Assembly: GCA_036245805.1 (NCBI GenBank)
Contig: BTRK01000004.1
Location: forward strand, 28,877,541-28,941,540
Length of the DNA: 64,000 nucleotides
Direction of reading: 5' to 3'
Origin: Pristionchus mayeri
Taxonomy: Eukaryota; Nematoda; Chromadorea; Rhabditida; Neodiplogasteridae
In this document: positions 18,700 through 30,602 of the stretch, one piece after another
Numbering within the stretch: the first letter of the stretch is position 1
Layout: the number at the start of each line of letters is the position of its first letter
Notes under the pieces: generated by a model
Told to the model about the DNA's origin: nothing
Seen by the model: only the letters and a program-made list of their open reading frames with translations
Databases searched by the model: none
Made by a program: the position numbers and the translations under genes

Positions 18700-20630
18700 A
18701 TGGACGAGTCTGAGGACGGCTGCAGTCTCTGCGGCATCGCTGTCTGGGGAATCGGAATCGCCATTCTGCTATTCGTAGTCAGGTCAGCATGTTGACTGTT
18801 GCTACATTGTGTAAGGGATAATGCGAAAACTGAATATTATTGCTGCTTCCGTTCTTGTCATTACTTTTCAATAGTAATTGCTTGTTGCAGAAAATGGCTG
18901 AAGGGTGGCCAGTTCACTGAGCGAGTCTCCGCTAAGGGAAAGGTTAGCTGACACTCCAATTTTGCATGTTTCATTTCGGAGCAATAACCTCTCTCAAATA
19001 TGTTGACCTTTGACCACTGTTAGGTCGCTGTTGTCACTGGCGCCAATACGGGAATCGGACTGGAGACTGTGAGGGAACTGAACCTTCGAGGAGCAAAGGT
19101 GTGCAGAATTCATTGGAACCAGATTGTAGCTTGAAATTGCGAACTTTCACATTGAAGCTGGAAATTGTATTCCATTCTCAATCGCTAATTAGTGAAAATG
19201 GTAATGTTGCAGGTGTACATGCTGTGCCGTAGCGAAGAACGAGCGAATGAGGCGAAGGTCAAGCTAGTGCGGGTATCATTTCCAATATTGATCTACCATT
19301 ATAGTGAGATCATGGAATATCCTTGATCTCTGATATACTCTCTAGATGGGCTGCGATGCTACTCGTCTCATCTTCGAGCAGTGTGATCTGTCCAAGTTCG
19401 CCAGCGTCCGAGCATGTGCACAGAGACTGAAGCAAGGTTAGATCATTATAAAAATAAATGAGTTACAAAAATAAATGTTAACCAAATTCGTTCAGCCGAG
19501 CCCCATCTCGACATTCTGGTCAACAACGCAGGCATTATGTTTTATCCGAAGTTCGAGTTAACTGAGGACAAGCACGAGATGACATGGCAGAGCAACCATC
19601 TGGGTATCGAATGATCTTTGAACTTTGAACAATACTCTAGAGCCTATTCATTCTAAAATAGGATTGTCGAAATCTTCCCTAATCTCAAAATTCCATCTAA
19701 TCTCGTGCAGGTCACTTCCTCCTCACTGAACTCCTCCTTCCATTGCTGGAGAAGTCCGAAGAGGGAAGAGTCATCATCGTATCTGCGAAACTCCACGAAA
19801 ATGTAAGCTAATTCTCGAATCATTTTCAATATCTCAGTAAGAAATTATTTCAATTGTGTCAATATAGGAAATCAATAATCGATATCTTAGTCGGGTCCTC
19901 TCGATCTGGATACAATCGATGAGAAGAAGTCATTCGGTCGACTCGCATCCTACAACAAATCCAAACTGGCCAATGTGAGTGTAGACGATGAGGGATCGAT
20001 AACTGAGTGCTTTCCCTTCGTCATCATCAATGGATGCAGGTGATGCACGCTCGTGAGCTCTCTCGTCGTCTACGTGCCAATGGCAACAACACTCTCACTG
20101 TCAACTCACTCCATCCTGGTCAGAATTGAGAAAGGATAGCTAATCAAGGGCTTCTTCTATCCAGGCGTCTTCCCCTCCGAACTTACTCGCCATCTTGGCC
20201 CTATCCTCTACAAAATACTGACTACCGTCGGGTATGTAATAAGCACAACATTTGATACTACAATTCCTGACTGAGTCAAGTGTTTTAAAAAACACATTTT
20301 GTCATTTTTCTAAATTTCAGTGGTTTCATAATGAAAACGGAGCGGGATGGAGCTCAGACTTCTCTGTATCTCGCTCTTTCCACCAAGGTCAAGGGAGTGT
20401 CCGGATGCTATTTCGGGTATCGCATAGAGGAAGCACTGAAGGATGCGATTGTTGTGACATCGCTGCCATACGTCATTTTAGGACTTTTAAAGAAATATAT
20501 AATCAGATGTCTATAGCAAAGGCCAACTTGCAGTGATTGTGCTCGCAAGGCGGAGAGTAATGTCGCCTTGGATGATCTGGCATGCAAGCAACTATACGAC
20601 TACAGCAGAAAGGCCGTCGGACTAGAGTGA
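18700..20630 (+). CDS. Short-chain dehydrogenase/reductase, retinol dehydrogenase-like (327 aa), twelve exons
   Basis: Exons 18700-18782, 18891-18942, 19024-19098, 19213-19272, 19346-19436, 19496-19603, 19711-19802, 19891-19974, 20040-20118, 20165-20231, 20321-20416 and 20534-20630 total 984 nt. An N-terminal anchor (AVWGIGIAILLFVV) is followed by the cofactor motif VAVVTGANTGIGLETVREL (TGxxxGIG), DILVNNAGIM (NNAG), and the active site YNKSK within RLASYNKSKLAN. The HPG motif VNSLHPGVFPSELTRH follows, as in the SDR7C retinol dehydrogenase/DHRS group. These enzymes oxidise or reduce retinoids, steroids or lipid carbonyls at membranes with NADP(H). The residue expected to be the catalytic serine reads VIIVSAKLHEN rather than VSSxxH, so the second serine is alanine. 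The ATG follows a gcag acceptor, suggesting trans-splicing. Confidence 0.93.
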
Positions 20631-20996
20631 AGACTTACTCTAGATAGTATCCGAATATTACGGATGCAAGAAATATTGTTTTGAGAAAGAAAAATCGCAT
20701 TTACTCGTCTCGATTGCTTGCAAAAACATCATAAACTTGAAAATTGATACATATAAGTGGCGTGAATTGTATAAAAGAAAATAGCGAAAAGCAAAATATT
20801 TATGACAATTCGAAATTAACGTTTACTGAAAAACCTGGCGTTGACAATATTTTTAGCACTTCTTTGAATGACTTTGAATGTCATCCAGAAGGGAGTAGAC
20901 TCATTCGATATTCTTCCTATGCCGTACTGAAGTAGAAAAATACATATTTCACTGACCGAGCTAGAGCATTTTGAAATAGCAACAGAGATCACTCAA
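20631..20996. other. Convergent intergenic region
   Basis: AT-rich 3' flanks of two convergent genes (dehydrogenase on plus, F-box on minus). No gene or strong motif seen. Confidence 0.4.
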
Positions 20997-23900
20997 TTAT
21001 CTTGTCTTTGCATAGCTAATATGGTCTGATTTATGAGTGACGGGAAGGTGAGCTCTGACCGTGTATCCACTTCCAAATAGTTGCGATTCGATCAATTGGT
21101 CAGTGAGATTTCCCTCGAGGCCGACATTCCACGTTCTGCTGTACTCCGAGGACCTCTCCATCACAGCCAAACACTCCTGCATGAGAGGACCAGGGTTAGC
21201 ATAGATTAATTCCAAACGGGAGAGATAACTGCGCTTGTTCATCTATGAATGGATACTTATTAGGGATGGTCATTCGATGCGAGCTAGCGATTCCGCTACG
21301 CTTTTCCCTCGCCTCATTTCGCTATTCGAGGAGGAAGGGGCGTAGCGGAATGGCTATCTAGCATGGAATGACCATCCCTAATACTTACGATGAATAGTGT
21401 GATGGCCCAATCTGCACGGAGGACGATGGAAGAACATTCGAGATTCGTGTAGCGAGAGAGGGCGGGGATGATCGACCAATGAGCACGAAAGAGATGAGTC
21501 TAAAGGGAGGAGAGTTGGAGGATTACACTTACACGAATGTAACATAGAGGAGAGAGTTAAGCAAAAGAACTCACTTGTTCGAGTATCGTACGGGAAGTCA
21601 GTTCAATCAGGTTCGAATCAGAGAGATCCGCGAAGAATTTCTCAGTGAGGAACACATTCATAGACGGGGAAAACTCGATATTCATATCCTTGACATGCAA
21701 CTTCTTCACGAAGTCAGAGAACCTGTAGCGAAATTCATTTGCGTATTTCAGAGGAGAATCATTTTCATGATATTCGTGAGTACATCTCGGCTACTCACCC
21801 CTTCTTATCCTCATCGTTGATCTCATCGCATGATACTCTAGTGAAAACGAGTCGCGTCACTTGATAATCGGCAAGGAGAACCAGTAGCTTCGAGAGGAAA
21901 CCCGCGTTAAAACGGAACTGAAATGCAGCTGTTTTGAGGGGGACATTCGCTGCTGTATTCTCAAGTGTTTTTACTGTTGATAATGGAATTACCCCCTCAT
22001 TTTCCCATAAGCGTGAGCCCATAAAGGATCGTGAATATGATGAAATTTTTACGGGGTTCGAAATTTGTGACATGATCGAAAAATGGAAAAGTTCGTCGTG
22101 CCGTACTCCTGATAATATTAATATGTTTTTCATCAAGAAAATTGCAGTTCCACTTGCGATCCCACTCGAAATTATTTTTAAAAAGTCATATGATACGGCA
22201 GAAATTCCTAAACGGTGGAAACATTCAATAATTACACCATTGCGTAAAAAACCGCCATTCTGCGATCCTCTAAACTATCGCCCTGTTTCAATAACGAGTT
22301 TCTTCTGTAGAGTTTTTGAAAAATGTCTTCCAAAAAGAATTATTGATGACTTTGAATTTTTTGACATTTTCCCTCAGTCACAATACGGCTTCCGGAAAAA
22401 TAGGAGTGTTGAAACTCAAATGCTTGAAGTTCTAAATTGCTGGTCTAAACAGATAGACAAGGGCGAAAATGTAGACGTCATTTACTTTGATTATGCAAAA
22501 GCGTTTGACACGGTAAGTCACCAGAAGCTTATTCAAAAAATAAGTAAAATGGGTTTTCCGTATAAAACGGTGAGTTGGATAAAAGAGTATATACATGATC
22601 GCTCATTCCAAGTGCGAGTCGAAAATGAGCTATCTAGGAGTAGAAAAGTGACAAGTGGCGTTCCTCAGGGATCTGTTGGGACCATTACTTTTCAATTTAT
22701 ATATTTCTGAATTGCCAGAAATATTGACAAAGAATGATTGTCAAAACTATTCCTTTGCTGACGATTTAAAAATATTTCAATGTTTTCCAAATAAGGAAAA
22801 CACAGTTAAACTTCAAAAAAGCATTGATGAAATATTAAAATGGAGTGAAACTTGGCAGCTCGATATTGCGAATAAAAAATGCAGTGTTATTCATTTAGGT
22901 CGTAAGAATCCAAATAACATATATTTCGTTGGAAATCAGCAACTTGAAAGCAAAGAATGTGTCAGAGACTTAGGAATTATGATTGACCGTAATCTCTCAA
23001 TGAGAGAGCATACGAAAACTATTTGTAAGGTTACCGAAACTAAAGCAAATCTTATTTTCAAAGCTTTGCATGCAAAGGATGAAAAAACTTTACTTAACGC
23101 GTATTGCATTTATGTAAGGCCTACACTTGAATTCAGTTCTAGTGTATCACGTCCGATACACTCCACTGATAGAGATATGATCGAAAAAGTTCAAAACTCA
23201 GTAACGCGTAGAATTTTCTACAAAACTCTCAAGTGTTCGTATACTGATAAGCCGAGCCATTATGAACGAAACAAAATTTTGAATTTACATTCGTTAGAGC
23301 ATAGATGACGTGTAAATGATGCAAAATTAGCATACCAAATGATATTTGGTAATGGTAAGCTTGCATTGTCAAGGGATAACTTCTTCACGTTTGTCAAAAC
23401 TCGAACTCGTGGTGCTGGTCACAAGATTTCTGTTGATATACCAAAAACTAAATTACGCGAGAATAGCTTTGCTCTTAGAATATCTAAATCACTAATGCAC
23501 ATTTTACAGAAATCGAAGTTTAATTCTTCATACTCAGAGTTCATCAAAGTTTTCTCAATGCAACGAAATGAAGATGATATTTACAAGATTCTCTTTCCCC
23601 CACTTTTCCTACCGAATTCATTGTAACAAATCCACATGCAAAAAATAAGGCGTGTATAAATCTATTCTATTCTATACATTCACCAAAATAATAGATCATA
23701 AATATATATGAAACATGAAAATTTGATTAATTTGAAATACCCCGTCGATGACGATCGATTTCACTTTGATGTGAAGGAAAATTTCCTTGAGATTCATGAA
23801 GAAATTGACAGGAACGGGAAGGTTGTGGCGAGATTCGCTCCCACGCTGATCAAGATTTCATTATTGATTGGATCAGATATCAATCAACCAATAAAGTGAA

Positions 23901-24448
23901 CTGTCCAACTACTGGATGATACGTACGAGGGCCATTCCATTGCACGATCTCCTCTCTCTGAATGCTTCTCCCTCTTCGTTCCACTCTATCGAATAATGAA
24001 ATGAAGTCATTTGTCGATGGACGTTGAGTGGATATTCCTCACTCACGACGTCAACGTCGAACCCGAATCCCTTCTCGGTCTGATATTGAGAGGAGTTCAT
24101 TACACTACCATTTTTTTCATTTTATCCGCACCGTAAATCTTACAGTTCTTCAATAAGTTATATAATTAACCTGTACAATCGATAGCACTCCTCCTTCCCA
24201 CTTCTCATCCTCGAGACTGATGAGAGAAGCGAGACCTCCCAGTCTTTTATTCGCGAGGAATACACTGAAGAGATCTCGCCTGCAAGGTATTCCTTAGACT
24301 TCCACTCCCCCCCCCCTCCCCCTTCAGCGGTTTTCCCATGTACGATTAGTAAAGTATTTTAATTTAAACATTACCTTTTGAGGAACTGGAAAATGTAGAG
24401 CAAGCATAAATCAGGAAGCCGAGAGATGTTGTCCTGATGTGGGTACAT
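20997..24448 (-). CDS. F-box protein (332 aa), eight exons, with LINE and MITE in introns
   Basis: Exons 24448-24375, 24279-24171, 24079-23927, 23845-23741, 21917-21799, 21722-21575, 21499-21389 and 21176-20997 total 999 nt with all phases closing. The F-box is MYPHQDNISRLPDLCLLYIF and QFLKRRDLFSVFLANKRLGG. Downstream segments YPLNVHRQMTSFHYSIEWNE, FFMNLKEIFLHIKVKSIVID, FVKKLHVKDMNIEFSPS, THLFRAHWSIIPALSRYTNL and WNVGLEGNLTDQLIESQLFG align one-to-one with the neighbouring gene at 25574-27199. This defines a shared C-terminal substrate domain I cannot name. Intron 4 is 1,823 nt because of an antisense LINE; intron 7 holds a 126-bp MITE whose end touches the splice donor. The coding frame remains intact. 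Role: SCF ligase adaptor (family knowledge). Confidence 0.8.
21258..21383. mobile_element. 126-bp MITE with TTAGGGATGGTCATTC terminal inverted repeats, TA target site
   Basis: The left end TATTAGGGATGGTCATTC is mirrored at the right end; arms of about 44 bp match with a handful of mismatches. TA at both ends fits the TA duplication of Tc1/mariner-type elements. It lies in intron 7 of the F-box gene, and the right-hand TA supplies part of the splice-donor context. Confidence 0.8.
21935..23685 (+). mobile_element. Dead 5'-truncated LINE (Jockey/CR1-type reverse transcriptase) antisense to its host F-box gene
   Basis: The plus strand encodes non-LTR reverse-transcriptase blocks in order: IITPLRKKPPFCDPLNYRPV (block 2 end), FEKCLPKRIIDDFEFF, QYGFRKNRSVETQML, DVIYFDYAKAFDTVSHQKLI (catalytic FDYAKAFD), TSGVPQGSV, then after a frameshift near 22,660 LLGPLLFNLYISELP, YSFADDLKIF (FADD active site) and DLGIMIDRNLSMREH. 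A nonsense codon interrupts the C-terminal region at 23306-23308, after which the frame resumes. The 5' part, including any endonuclease, is missing. The 3' end runs into a short TCTAT repeat (about 23,660-23,680), a typical LINE tail. Frameshift, stop and truncation make it inactive. It lies in intron 4 of the F-box gene. Confidence 0.88.
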
Positions 24449-25573
24449 ATTGAAGCAACTACTCGTGATGGAAATTACTTTGTTTCCAAATCTGGCAATT
24501 GCTTTGCCCATTTCCGGTGAAAGGTTTCTTTTGACTTCGCGCAACCACCGAGACGGAAATGGCATCCTGGAAGGAACACCTGATAACGAGCCATTCATGG
24601 ACTACTCTATTTCTAAGCACATCTGAAGTATGGTAGACTGTATTGATACACTCATAGCGATATATCAAAACGCAGAGGGGGGAGTTATTAGAGATGTTCA
24701 TTACAGGGGCTAGTGAACACCGGGTGGATTGAAGATGAGAAAAGGAAATTGCAAATATATGGGCTCTTCTACCTGAGAGTGAGTACAGTGAGTAGTTCTA
24801 CCTGATGGTGGCACTTCCTCCCCCCTCCTCTCCTCCTCCTCTCCCCCTCCCCCTTTTCCTCTCCATGTAATTTCTCATTCTCTACCGTTTTCAATCGGTC
24901 TTCTTTCATCTCTCCTTTCTTCCGCTTCTTCCATTATCTGCATTATTTGATTACGTCACTTCTCTTACGTCTCATTTTCATCCAAATCATTCCAATCCTA
25001 TCCCACAGGAGGAGAAGACGGGGGAAAGTGAGATCTTTCCCCCCCCCTCCCCTAAAGAGAGAAGGGAAGGCAACGGAGAGAGGGCACTCTCAGTTAGAAA
25101 CGCTCAAATTTGAACGAGAGGAACTGTTGCAAGAGTGTCCTTCCTAATCTTGCCCTCGATCTAACTGTGCTGCCTCTTTTTGTAGTTTCACTGATTTACC
25201 ACCGACTTGCCAGTACACGCACCAGCCGATTCAAATATTTATTAGTAGGTCAAGTCGAATATTTGAATGGGCTGCAATAGAGAAAGGGAACATTAATTTT
25301 CCATTTTTACATTGAAAATTTGTTATATGAGCTCTTTCCAAATCAAATCAAATTTTTAGTTACCACAGAGGCGAATATTTTGGGGGATTTTTTCTTGAGA
25401 ACTGTACTCGGATGAATTTTCTATCATCCCGTTGAGTGGAATGAAGCACGGCCATCGTTGAAGTAGATTCGCTCATCAATAATCCTCCCCGTTGATGCTG
25501 AAAAGAAAACGAACATTCGAATTATGAAAATGTGCGTGTAATATCAGTTCAGGACATAAAGAAACTTAGTTAA
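24449..25573. other. Spacer between two F-box paralogues
   Basis: Contains pyrimidine-rich patches (24820-24870, 25040-25060) and the 5' flank of one F-box gene plus the 3' flank of the other. A further exon for the 25574-27199 gene is possible at about 25500-25430 after a ttttcag acceptor, but phase choice is ambiguous. Confidence 0.35.
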
Positions 25574-27199
25574 TTACGAATAGAGAAGAGAGCCCACCGT
25601 ATATCCACTTCCTCTGAGTTGGTAGTCAATGGTGAAGTGAGTGAGGTTTCCCTCGAGGGCGAGGAACCAAGTACTGCTACAATCCACCGACTCTTCTACG
25701 GTCTTCATGTGCTCCTGAAGATGAGAGAGGTAAAATTGACACAAATGAAAGTCTCACCAACCAGATAAAATTCCTAGTGCATGACACTTACGATGATTAG
25801 TGTGATGACCCAATCGGCATGGACAATGACGCAGGAAGATTCGAGGTTTGAGTAGAGCGTTAGAATTGGAATCATCGATTGTTCAGCACGAAACAGATGA
25901 GTCTGAATGTCGATTCTGATTTTTGCTGTGGAGCTTGAATGACAAATTTATCATTAAGTTACGAATATTTCAAAGATGCAACCAATCAATCATCACCTGT
26001 GCCTCTTTCAAATTAGTATTAGTGTAGAGATCAGTTAAACGCAATTTCTTCAAGAATTGCTCGGTGAGAAGAGCGTTTAACGATGGCGAAAACTCGAGAT
26101 TCAGATCCTTTACTCCTAATGCGTTGATGAATTGCGTGAAACTGCAAACGCATCCAATGTTTTGAAAGCGAACTAACAAATCGCTAACCTCCTTCTCTGG
26201 TCATCTGTGATTCCTTGAGAGACTACCCCCGATAGAATGAGTCTGTCCACTCGATGGCCAGTGAAGAGAGGAAGCAGAAGAGAGAAGAGAAGACCGTCGA
26301 AACGAAACTGCGAATGAGATCTCGCTTGTTTCAACCATCGATGTGATAATGTCAAAATTGATGCTGCATTTTGATGCGATATCGGAAGATGGTAAAAGTG
26401 AATACCTTATCGATAACGATAATTCTAGCTTCATGTTCACGGAGAATCTCCTTGAGATTGGCGAAGAAGGGTGACGGAATTGGGAAATCAACTGGAGAGC
26501 CACAACCACGCTGGAAATTTCATTCATCAGAATATTGAAGAGCAAAATATCGATAACATTTGGCTACCAATGGATTTCCGTTTCGTGTTCTCTTCTCAAC
26601 GAATCCTTTCTCTTCCTCGTTCCACTCGATGGTATATTGATAGGAAGTCATCTCTCGATCGGTGTTGAATGGATATTCATCACTGGCAATGCCAATCTCG
26701 AATCCAAAGCCTCTCTCAATCTGAATTGAATATTGATCTGTTCATCGATCGTTGAAATTTCCCTCCCTTCGCTCGCTAGTTTTTCTCCCCGATAAAATCA
26801 GCTACCGCATTGTTCTCACCTGAACGAGAGTGAGAATTCCTCCGTCCCATCTGTCGAGACCGTGGCAAGATGTCAGTGACCCCAGTCTCCTACTCGCTAG
26901 CATCACGTTGAACAGATCTCTCCTGCAATTTAAGATATGAGTGCAAAACAATTAGTGATATTCATTGCTAAAAGCTCTCAACGATGTGAGAGGAACGAAC
27001 TTTTTGAGAAATCGGAATATCTGAAGAAGACACAAATCGGGAAGATGCGAAATGTAATCCTGCAGAGATGGAACAGTTGCAAGAGAGATGGTTTGAATAT
27101 ATTTACATTCACCTTGTCTCCCAATGAGCACTCGACGCCTCTTAAATTATTCTCGAGGGAATTTGCATGTTCCTTGCCGCCTTCGTTGAGTGGCTGCAT
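25574..27199 (-). CDS. F-box protein (340 aa), nine exons, paralogue of the 20997-24448 gene
   Basis: Exons 27199-27113, 27059-27001, 26922-26820, 26720-26568, 26510-26406, 26307-26189, 26141-25997, 25902-25792 and 25714-25574 total 1,023 nt. The F-box is DYISHLPDLCLLQIFRFLKK, then RDLFNVMLASRRLGSL. Later segments RGFGFEIGIASDEYPFNTDR, EMTSYQYTIEWNEEEKGF, PFFANLKEILREHEARIIV, KDLNLEFSPSLNALLTEQFL, LFRAEQSMIPILTLYSNLES and WFLALEGNLTHFTIDYQLRG match the neighbour. Exons of 153, 105, 119 and 111 nt are identical in length in both genes, showing a recent tandem duplication with conserved gene structure. The last exon is 39 nt shorter here and may be extended by an additional exon. Presumed SCF ubiquitin-ligase substrate adaptor. 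Confidence 0.8.
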
Positions 27200-27566
27200 C
27201 TTCTGGGACTCTAAATGGGGAACCTGTGACATAAATACACATGTAACAAAGCAAAGGAAATATTGAAGAAAATTAAAAGAGTGAATAAGGAAGGTGACGA
27301 TTGTTTTCAACAAACAACTAAGATATTATCTAAGATAGAATGTGTGATGTTCGTCTTGAATTAGAGAATGAGATGCGAACACTTGTGAATACATCAAATA
27401 TTTCTGGAAGTGAGCCAAAAACATACATCTATCTATTCGATGAGATCGATAGGCTTCAGAAAAAAAAATTTCGACTCTTTCTCCTATTCTGTTCCTATTG
27501 CCGTATGAAATAAGTTTCTCCTCTCCATCCCAATAATATAATCCCACTGACCTTCTCATCCTTCCC

Positions 27567-27885
27567 TTACTCAGCGAGCAATACGTAGTTGAACCAAGCA
27601 TCGAAGTCTTCCTAAAATTAACTTTTTCTCCAATTTACAAAACAAAATCATGAGAGGCTCACCTGATTGATGGCCCTGTGCAGTCCATTCGGCCCCAGTA
27701 TCGAGATGACATCCATCTAAATTGATTAATTCTTATTTTAAAAATAATTTTGTAATACTAACAAATATATAGTCCCATGAAGAGTATGACGAGGAAGTAG
27801 CAATAATGAGGAAGGGAAACACAGAAAGCTTGTAAATATAGAAAGGGAGGAGTGATATGTCAGAATGAAGACGTGATTCAATCAT
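27567..27885 (-). CDS. Putative small membrane-associated protein (73 aa), three exons
   Basis: Exons 27885-27763, 27716-27663 and 27611-27567 join in phase 0 to give MIESRLHSDISLLPFYIYKL, a hydrophobic stretch KLSVFPFLIIATSSSY, then MDVISILGPNGLHRAINQ and EDFDAWFNYVLLAE. A splice donor (gtaagg) overlaps the stop, so further exons are possible. No family is recognised, and the hydrophobic region may be a signal anchor. Confidence 0.4.
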
Positions 27886-27946
27886 AACACAGAAAAAAAT
27901 ATTTTAATTATTCAGGAAACGGGAATAGTCCACAGTTTGCAGTCTC

Positions 27947-28270
27947 TCATGACGCGATGGAAGGGAGGTAGGTGGTATCTCTCTCTATAGAAGGACGAGT
28001 GCAGATCCGAGGGAAGAGATAGGGACCACACCTCATACGAGTGTCCCCTTCTACTGAGAAGGGAAAAGGATGAACGATATTTTCCCAAAATCGTATGTAT
28101 TCACAAGAAGGGCAGAATTTAGGAGGCAGATGATTCTTCGAGGGGATTTCTAATTCACGAGTTCGAAATATTCCACGTTTATGAGTCAAATCTCGAACAC
28201 TATCAGAATAGGAAAGGCCTGCGAGCAAAAAAACGAACAAAAAATCAGCAGAAAATCCCATCTCCTTCAT
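27947..28270 (-). CDS. Putative secreted protein (107 aa), single exon
   Basis: An uninterrupted frame starts MKEMGFSADFLFVFLLAGLS, a good signal peptide with a small-residue cleavage region, followed by a charged segment (DLTHKRGIFRTRELEIPSKN) and four cysteines (FCPSCEY, MRCGPY, RICTRP). It ends TTYLPSIAS. No domain is recognised; part of it could be intronic. Confidence 0.4.
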   Translation of the reverse strand: MKEMGFSADFLFVFLLAGLSYSDSVRDLTHKRGIFRTRELEIPSKNHLPPKFCPSCEYIRFWENIVHPFPFSVEGDTRMRCGPYLFPRICTRPSIERDTTYLPSIAS

Positions 28271-28461
28271 TATTGCATAATCAACGCTCTCATCTGTTTC
28301 TTCACTGCCACTGACTCGACTAATATCCTGTTTGATTATGACGACTACTCAGAATCTCCTGTCCACTTCACAGACGATGAGAGATGCCCCTAGATAACAA
28401 TATGTGAAAAGAAAAGGAGCTATATCTGGGTGCATTTCTGATCTACGAGAGAGTCGACGAC

Positions 28462-28743
28462 ATGAGTTCCAATGGCGTGACTATCAGTCGCGCCTCTCTC
28501 GACAGCAATCAAGAGGAGGAGGAGGAGGAGAGGGGGGGGCTCTGCTTCGTCTCAATCCTCTTCGGAAAGTCGCCATGCCTACGAGATTCGACATATCGAG
28601 CCAAACCTGATCCGATTAGACGATTTCGGAAGCCTTCGTTTCAACATTATGGACACCCCAGAGATGACGTAGGCGGAAATATATTTCTACGTATAAATAT
28701 ATATATATATTTATACGTAGATAAACCAGCAGGGAAAGCATGA
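28462..28743 (+). CDS. Possible N-terminal exon of an unidentified protein
   Basis: An ATG-initiated frame of 93 codons begins MSSNGVTISRASLDSNQ, has a six-Glu run, and contains RAKPDPIRRFRKPSFQHYGH. A possible GT donor (gtaggc) follows PRDD at about 28667, after which the frame runs into the 34-bp palindrome. No downstream exons were found in the next 1.8 kb, so this may be chance. Confidence 0.25.
   Translation: MSSNGVTISRASLDSNQEEEEEERGGLCFVSILFGKSPCLRDSTYRAKPDPIRRFRKPSFQHYGHPRDDVGGNIFLRINIYIYLYVDKPAGKA
28686..28721. repeat. 36-bp perfect palindrome, AT-rich cruciform
   Basis: Centred at 28703/28704: CTACGTATAAATATATA and its exact reverse complement, extended by one further T-A pair on each side. 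The middle is (AT)n. Confidence 0.9.
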
Positions 28744-30602
28744 ACAAGTTGACTTCACCTTGTGGGTGACTACTACTAAATGATGGACGCACTATGGCGA
28801 ATTCGAAAGTACTCTCTCTGCCTCCTCTTCTCCCATCTCCTTGCCACAACACCCTAATTTCCATACCTTCTCCCCTTCTTCTCTCTCTCTTGCTTCCACT
28901 TATTCAATATCATTATACGTCTTCTCTGGGTTCTACCTTGATTCTGTTAATAGAAGAGAGTGAATGGAGCAATCCCCTCAGGGCAAGGCAAGAGTAGAGG
29001 TAGGAAAGCAGTTCTGAGATCTGTGATATCATGATAATCCTTCACTGAACAATTCACATTGATAATTTCTGCTCATCGCCTCCGCTTCTCTCAGAAACTT
29101 ATTCCATCAGCAGCGAAAGAACGAATTCAGATAAAATGGAGGTGAATTGGAGGCAGTTCTATTTTAACCAGATGGTAGCCTGGTAGAAATGGAGCAACGG
29201 AGATGAACCATTTCATATTTTTGAAATTTTTAATTATTGGTCCCTACTTCGGTGAAAACTTGGCTAAAGGACACTTCCTTGGTCGATTGGGGATCGCTCT
29301 TAGGATTTTCCGGCTTTTGGCAGTGGCCAGTTCCCCGATATGCCACTTAGAGAAAGCAAGACAATAAATCAATGCGAGTTGGGCGAATAAGCAGGGAGGA
29401 ACGGTTGGGAGATCCAATTTCCGTTCCCTTTTTGTCTCTCTTCCCTCTCTTTCCATTGTGAGGGAAAGGGTGAAGAGTCCAGGCCCAGCGAAAAAAGAAC
29501 AACGGGAGCCTTTACCTCTTTTCTAGGAGGTGATCAATGGCCAGCATCGATTGGGTTGATGATTATTTTGCCAAGGGAATGACTCTGGCTACTAGGGAGG
29601 GAGAATCACATTGTACTGCTAATTGAACACAGATCGCAATTAGAGAATGAAATGCAAAAAAGGTGATTAATTACTGAGGAATTGCTCCTTGTCCATGATT
29701 TCCCCTTTCTCTTCAAATAGATGGAGTCCAATCGGAAAGCATCCGCACTCTACATTGAAAAGAACAATCCCATCCCATTCCCATCCCATTTCAGATGCAA
29801 GATTGGCTACATACTCCCTATACTCCCTTCGTGCAGGACCTCTTCCAAACTAGAAGCAAATGAACACGATTGCAATACATTATTTTCTGATAGCGTTTAA
29901 GGATTGTGGAATATGTTCCACTCGATGAAAGCATCGGCGAGAAGGTAATTTAGGCTAAACTCGACGGAAAATCAAGAAAAATGGCAGATGGCTCCAACCT
30001 TGAGAGAAAAGAAAGGGTGAATAGAGCGTGCACTGTCAATTATACTCGAGACGTGTAAATTAACTTCTCAATGCTAGCTGGAATGGATAGAACATCTGAA
30101 TAGAATTGTTAGAAAATGGGATAGGAAGGTGCATCTGCGTAATTTGGTTCTAAGGGTCATGCTGTGGGAGGCAAGGACATATTGCAGAGAATCTGCCGAG
30201 TAGTCATTTTACCTACCATTTCTCCTTTCCATTCTTCCTTGCCATCGCTGGGAAATGCAAGAGGACTTCTCTCTTTGTTTGACACTCCAACTTGCTCATT
30301 TATTCAGTGAGAGAAACCGCATCCCAAATTTCACTCACAGACCCCCTCTCTCAATGGAATGAATCGATATTGACTGCAAACTCCGTTTTGATCTCCAGAA
30401 GGATTCCTTTTCCGTCTTCACTCCAAATTTCATTTCCATCATCTGTCATTTGATTCTCCTGTATCTATGGCCCCTTTCCCCCTCCTCCCTACCAACCAAT
30501 TCATAGACGAGGCTCTCCTTTCCACAGTATCCCCATCTCCTCCTGGCTTTCAGTTCTTCTCGAGACACTCCTCGCCCTACCTTGAAGAACGCAGCCTTCA
30601 GA
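28744..30602. other. 1.9-kb region without a recognisable gene
   Basis: Mixed-composition DNA with several pyrimidine-rich patches and no frame showing family motifs or closing splice chains on either strand. The last few hundred bases must include the promoter of the mucin-like gene starting at 30603. Confidence 0.4.

Noticed and set aside
21935..23685. Active retrotransposon
   Set aside because: The reverse transcriptase has a frameshift near 22,660 and a stop near 23,306, and the 5' end is missing.
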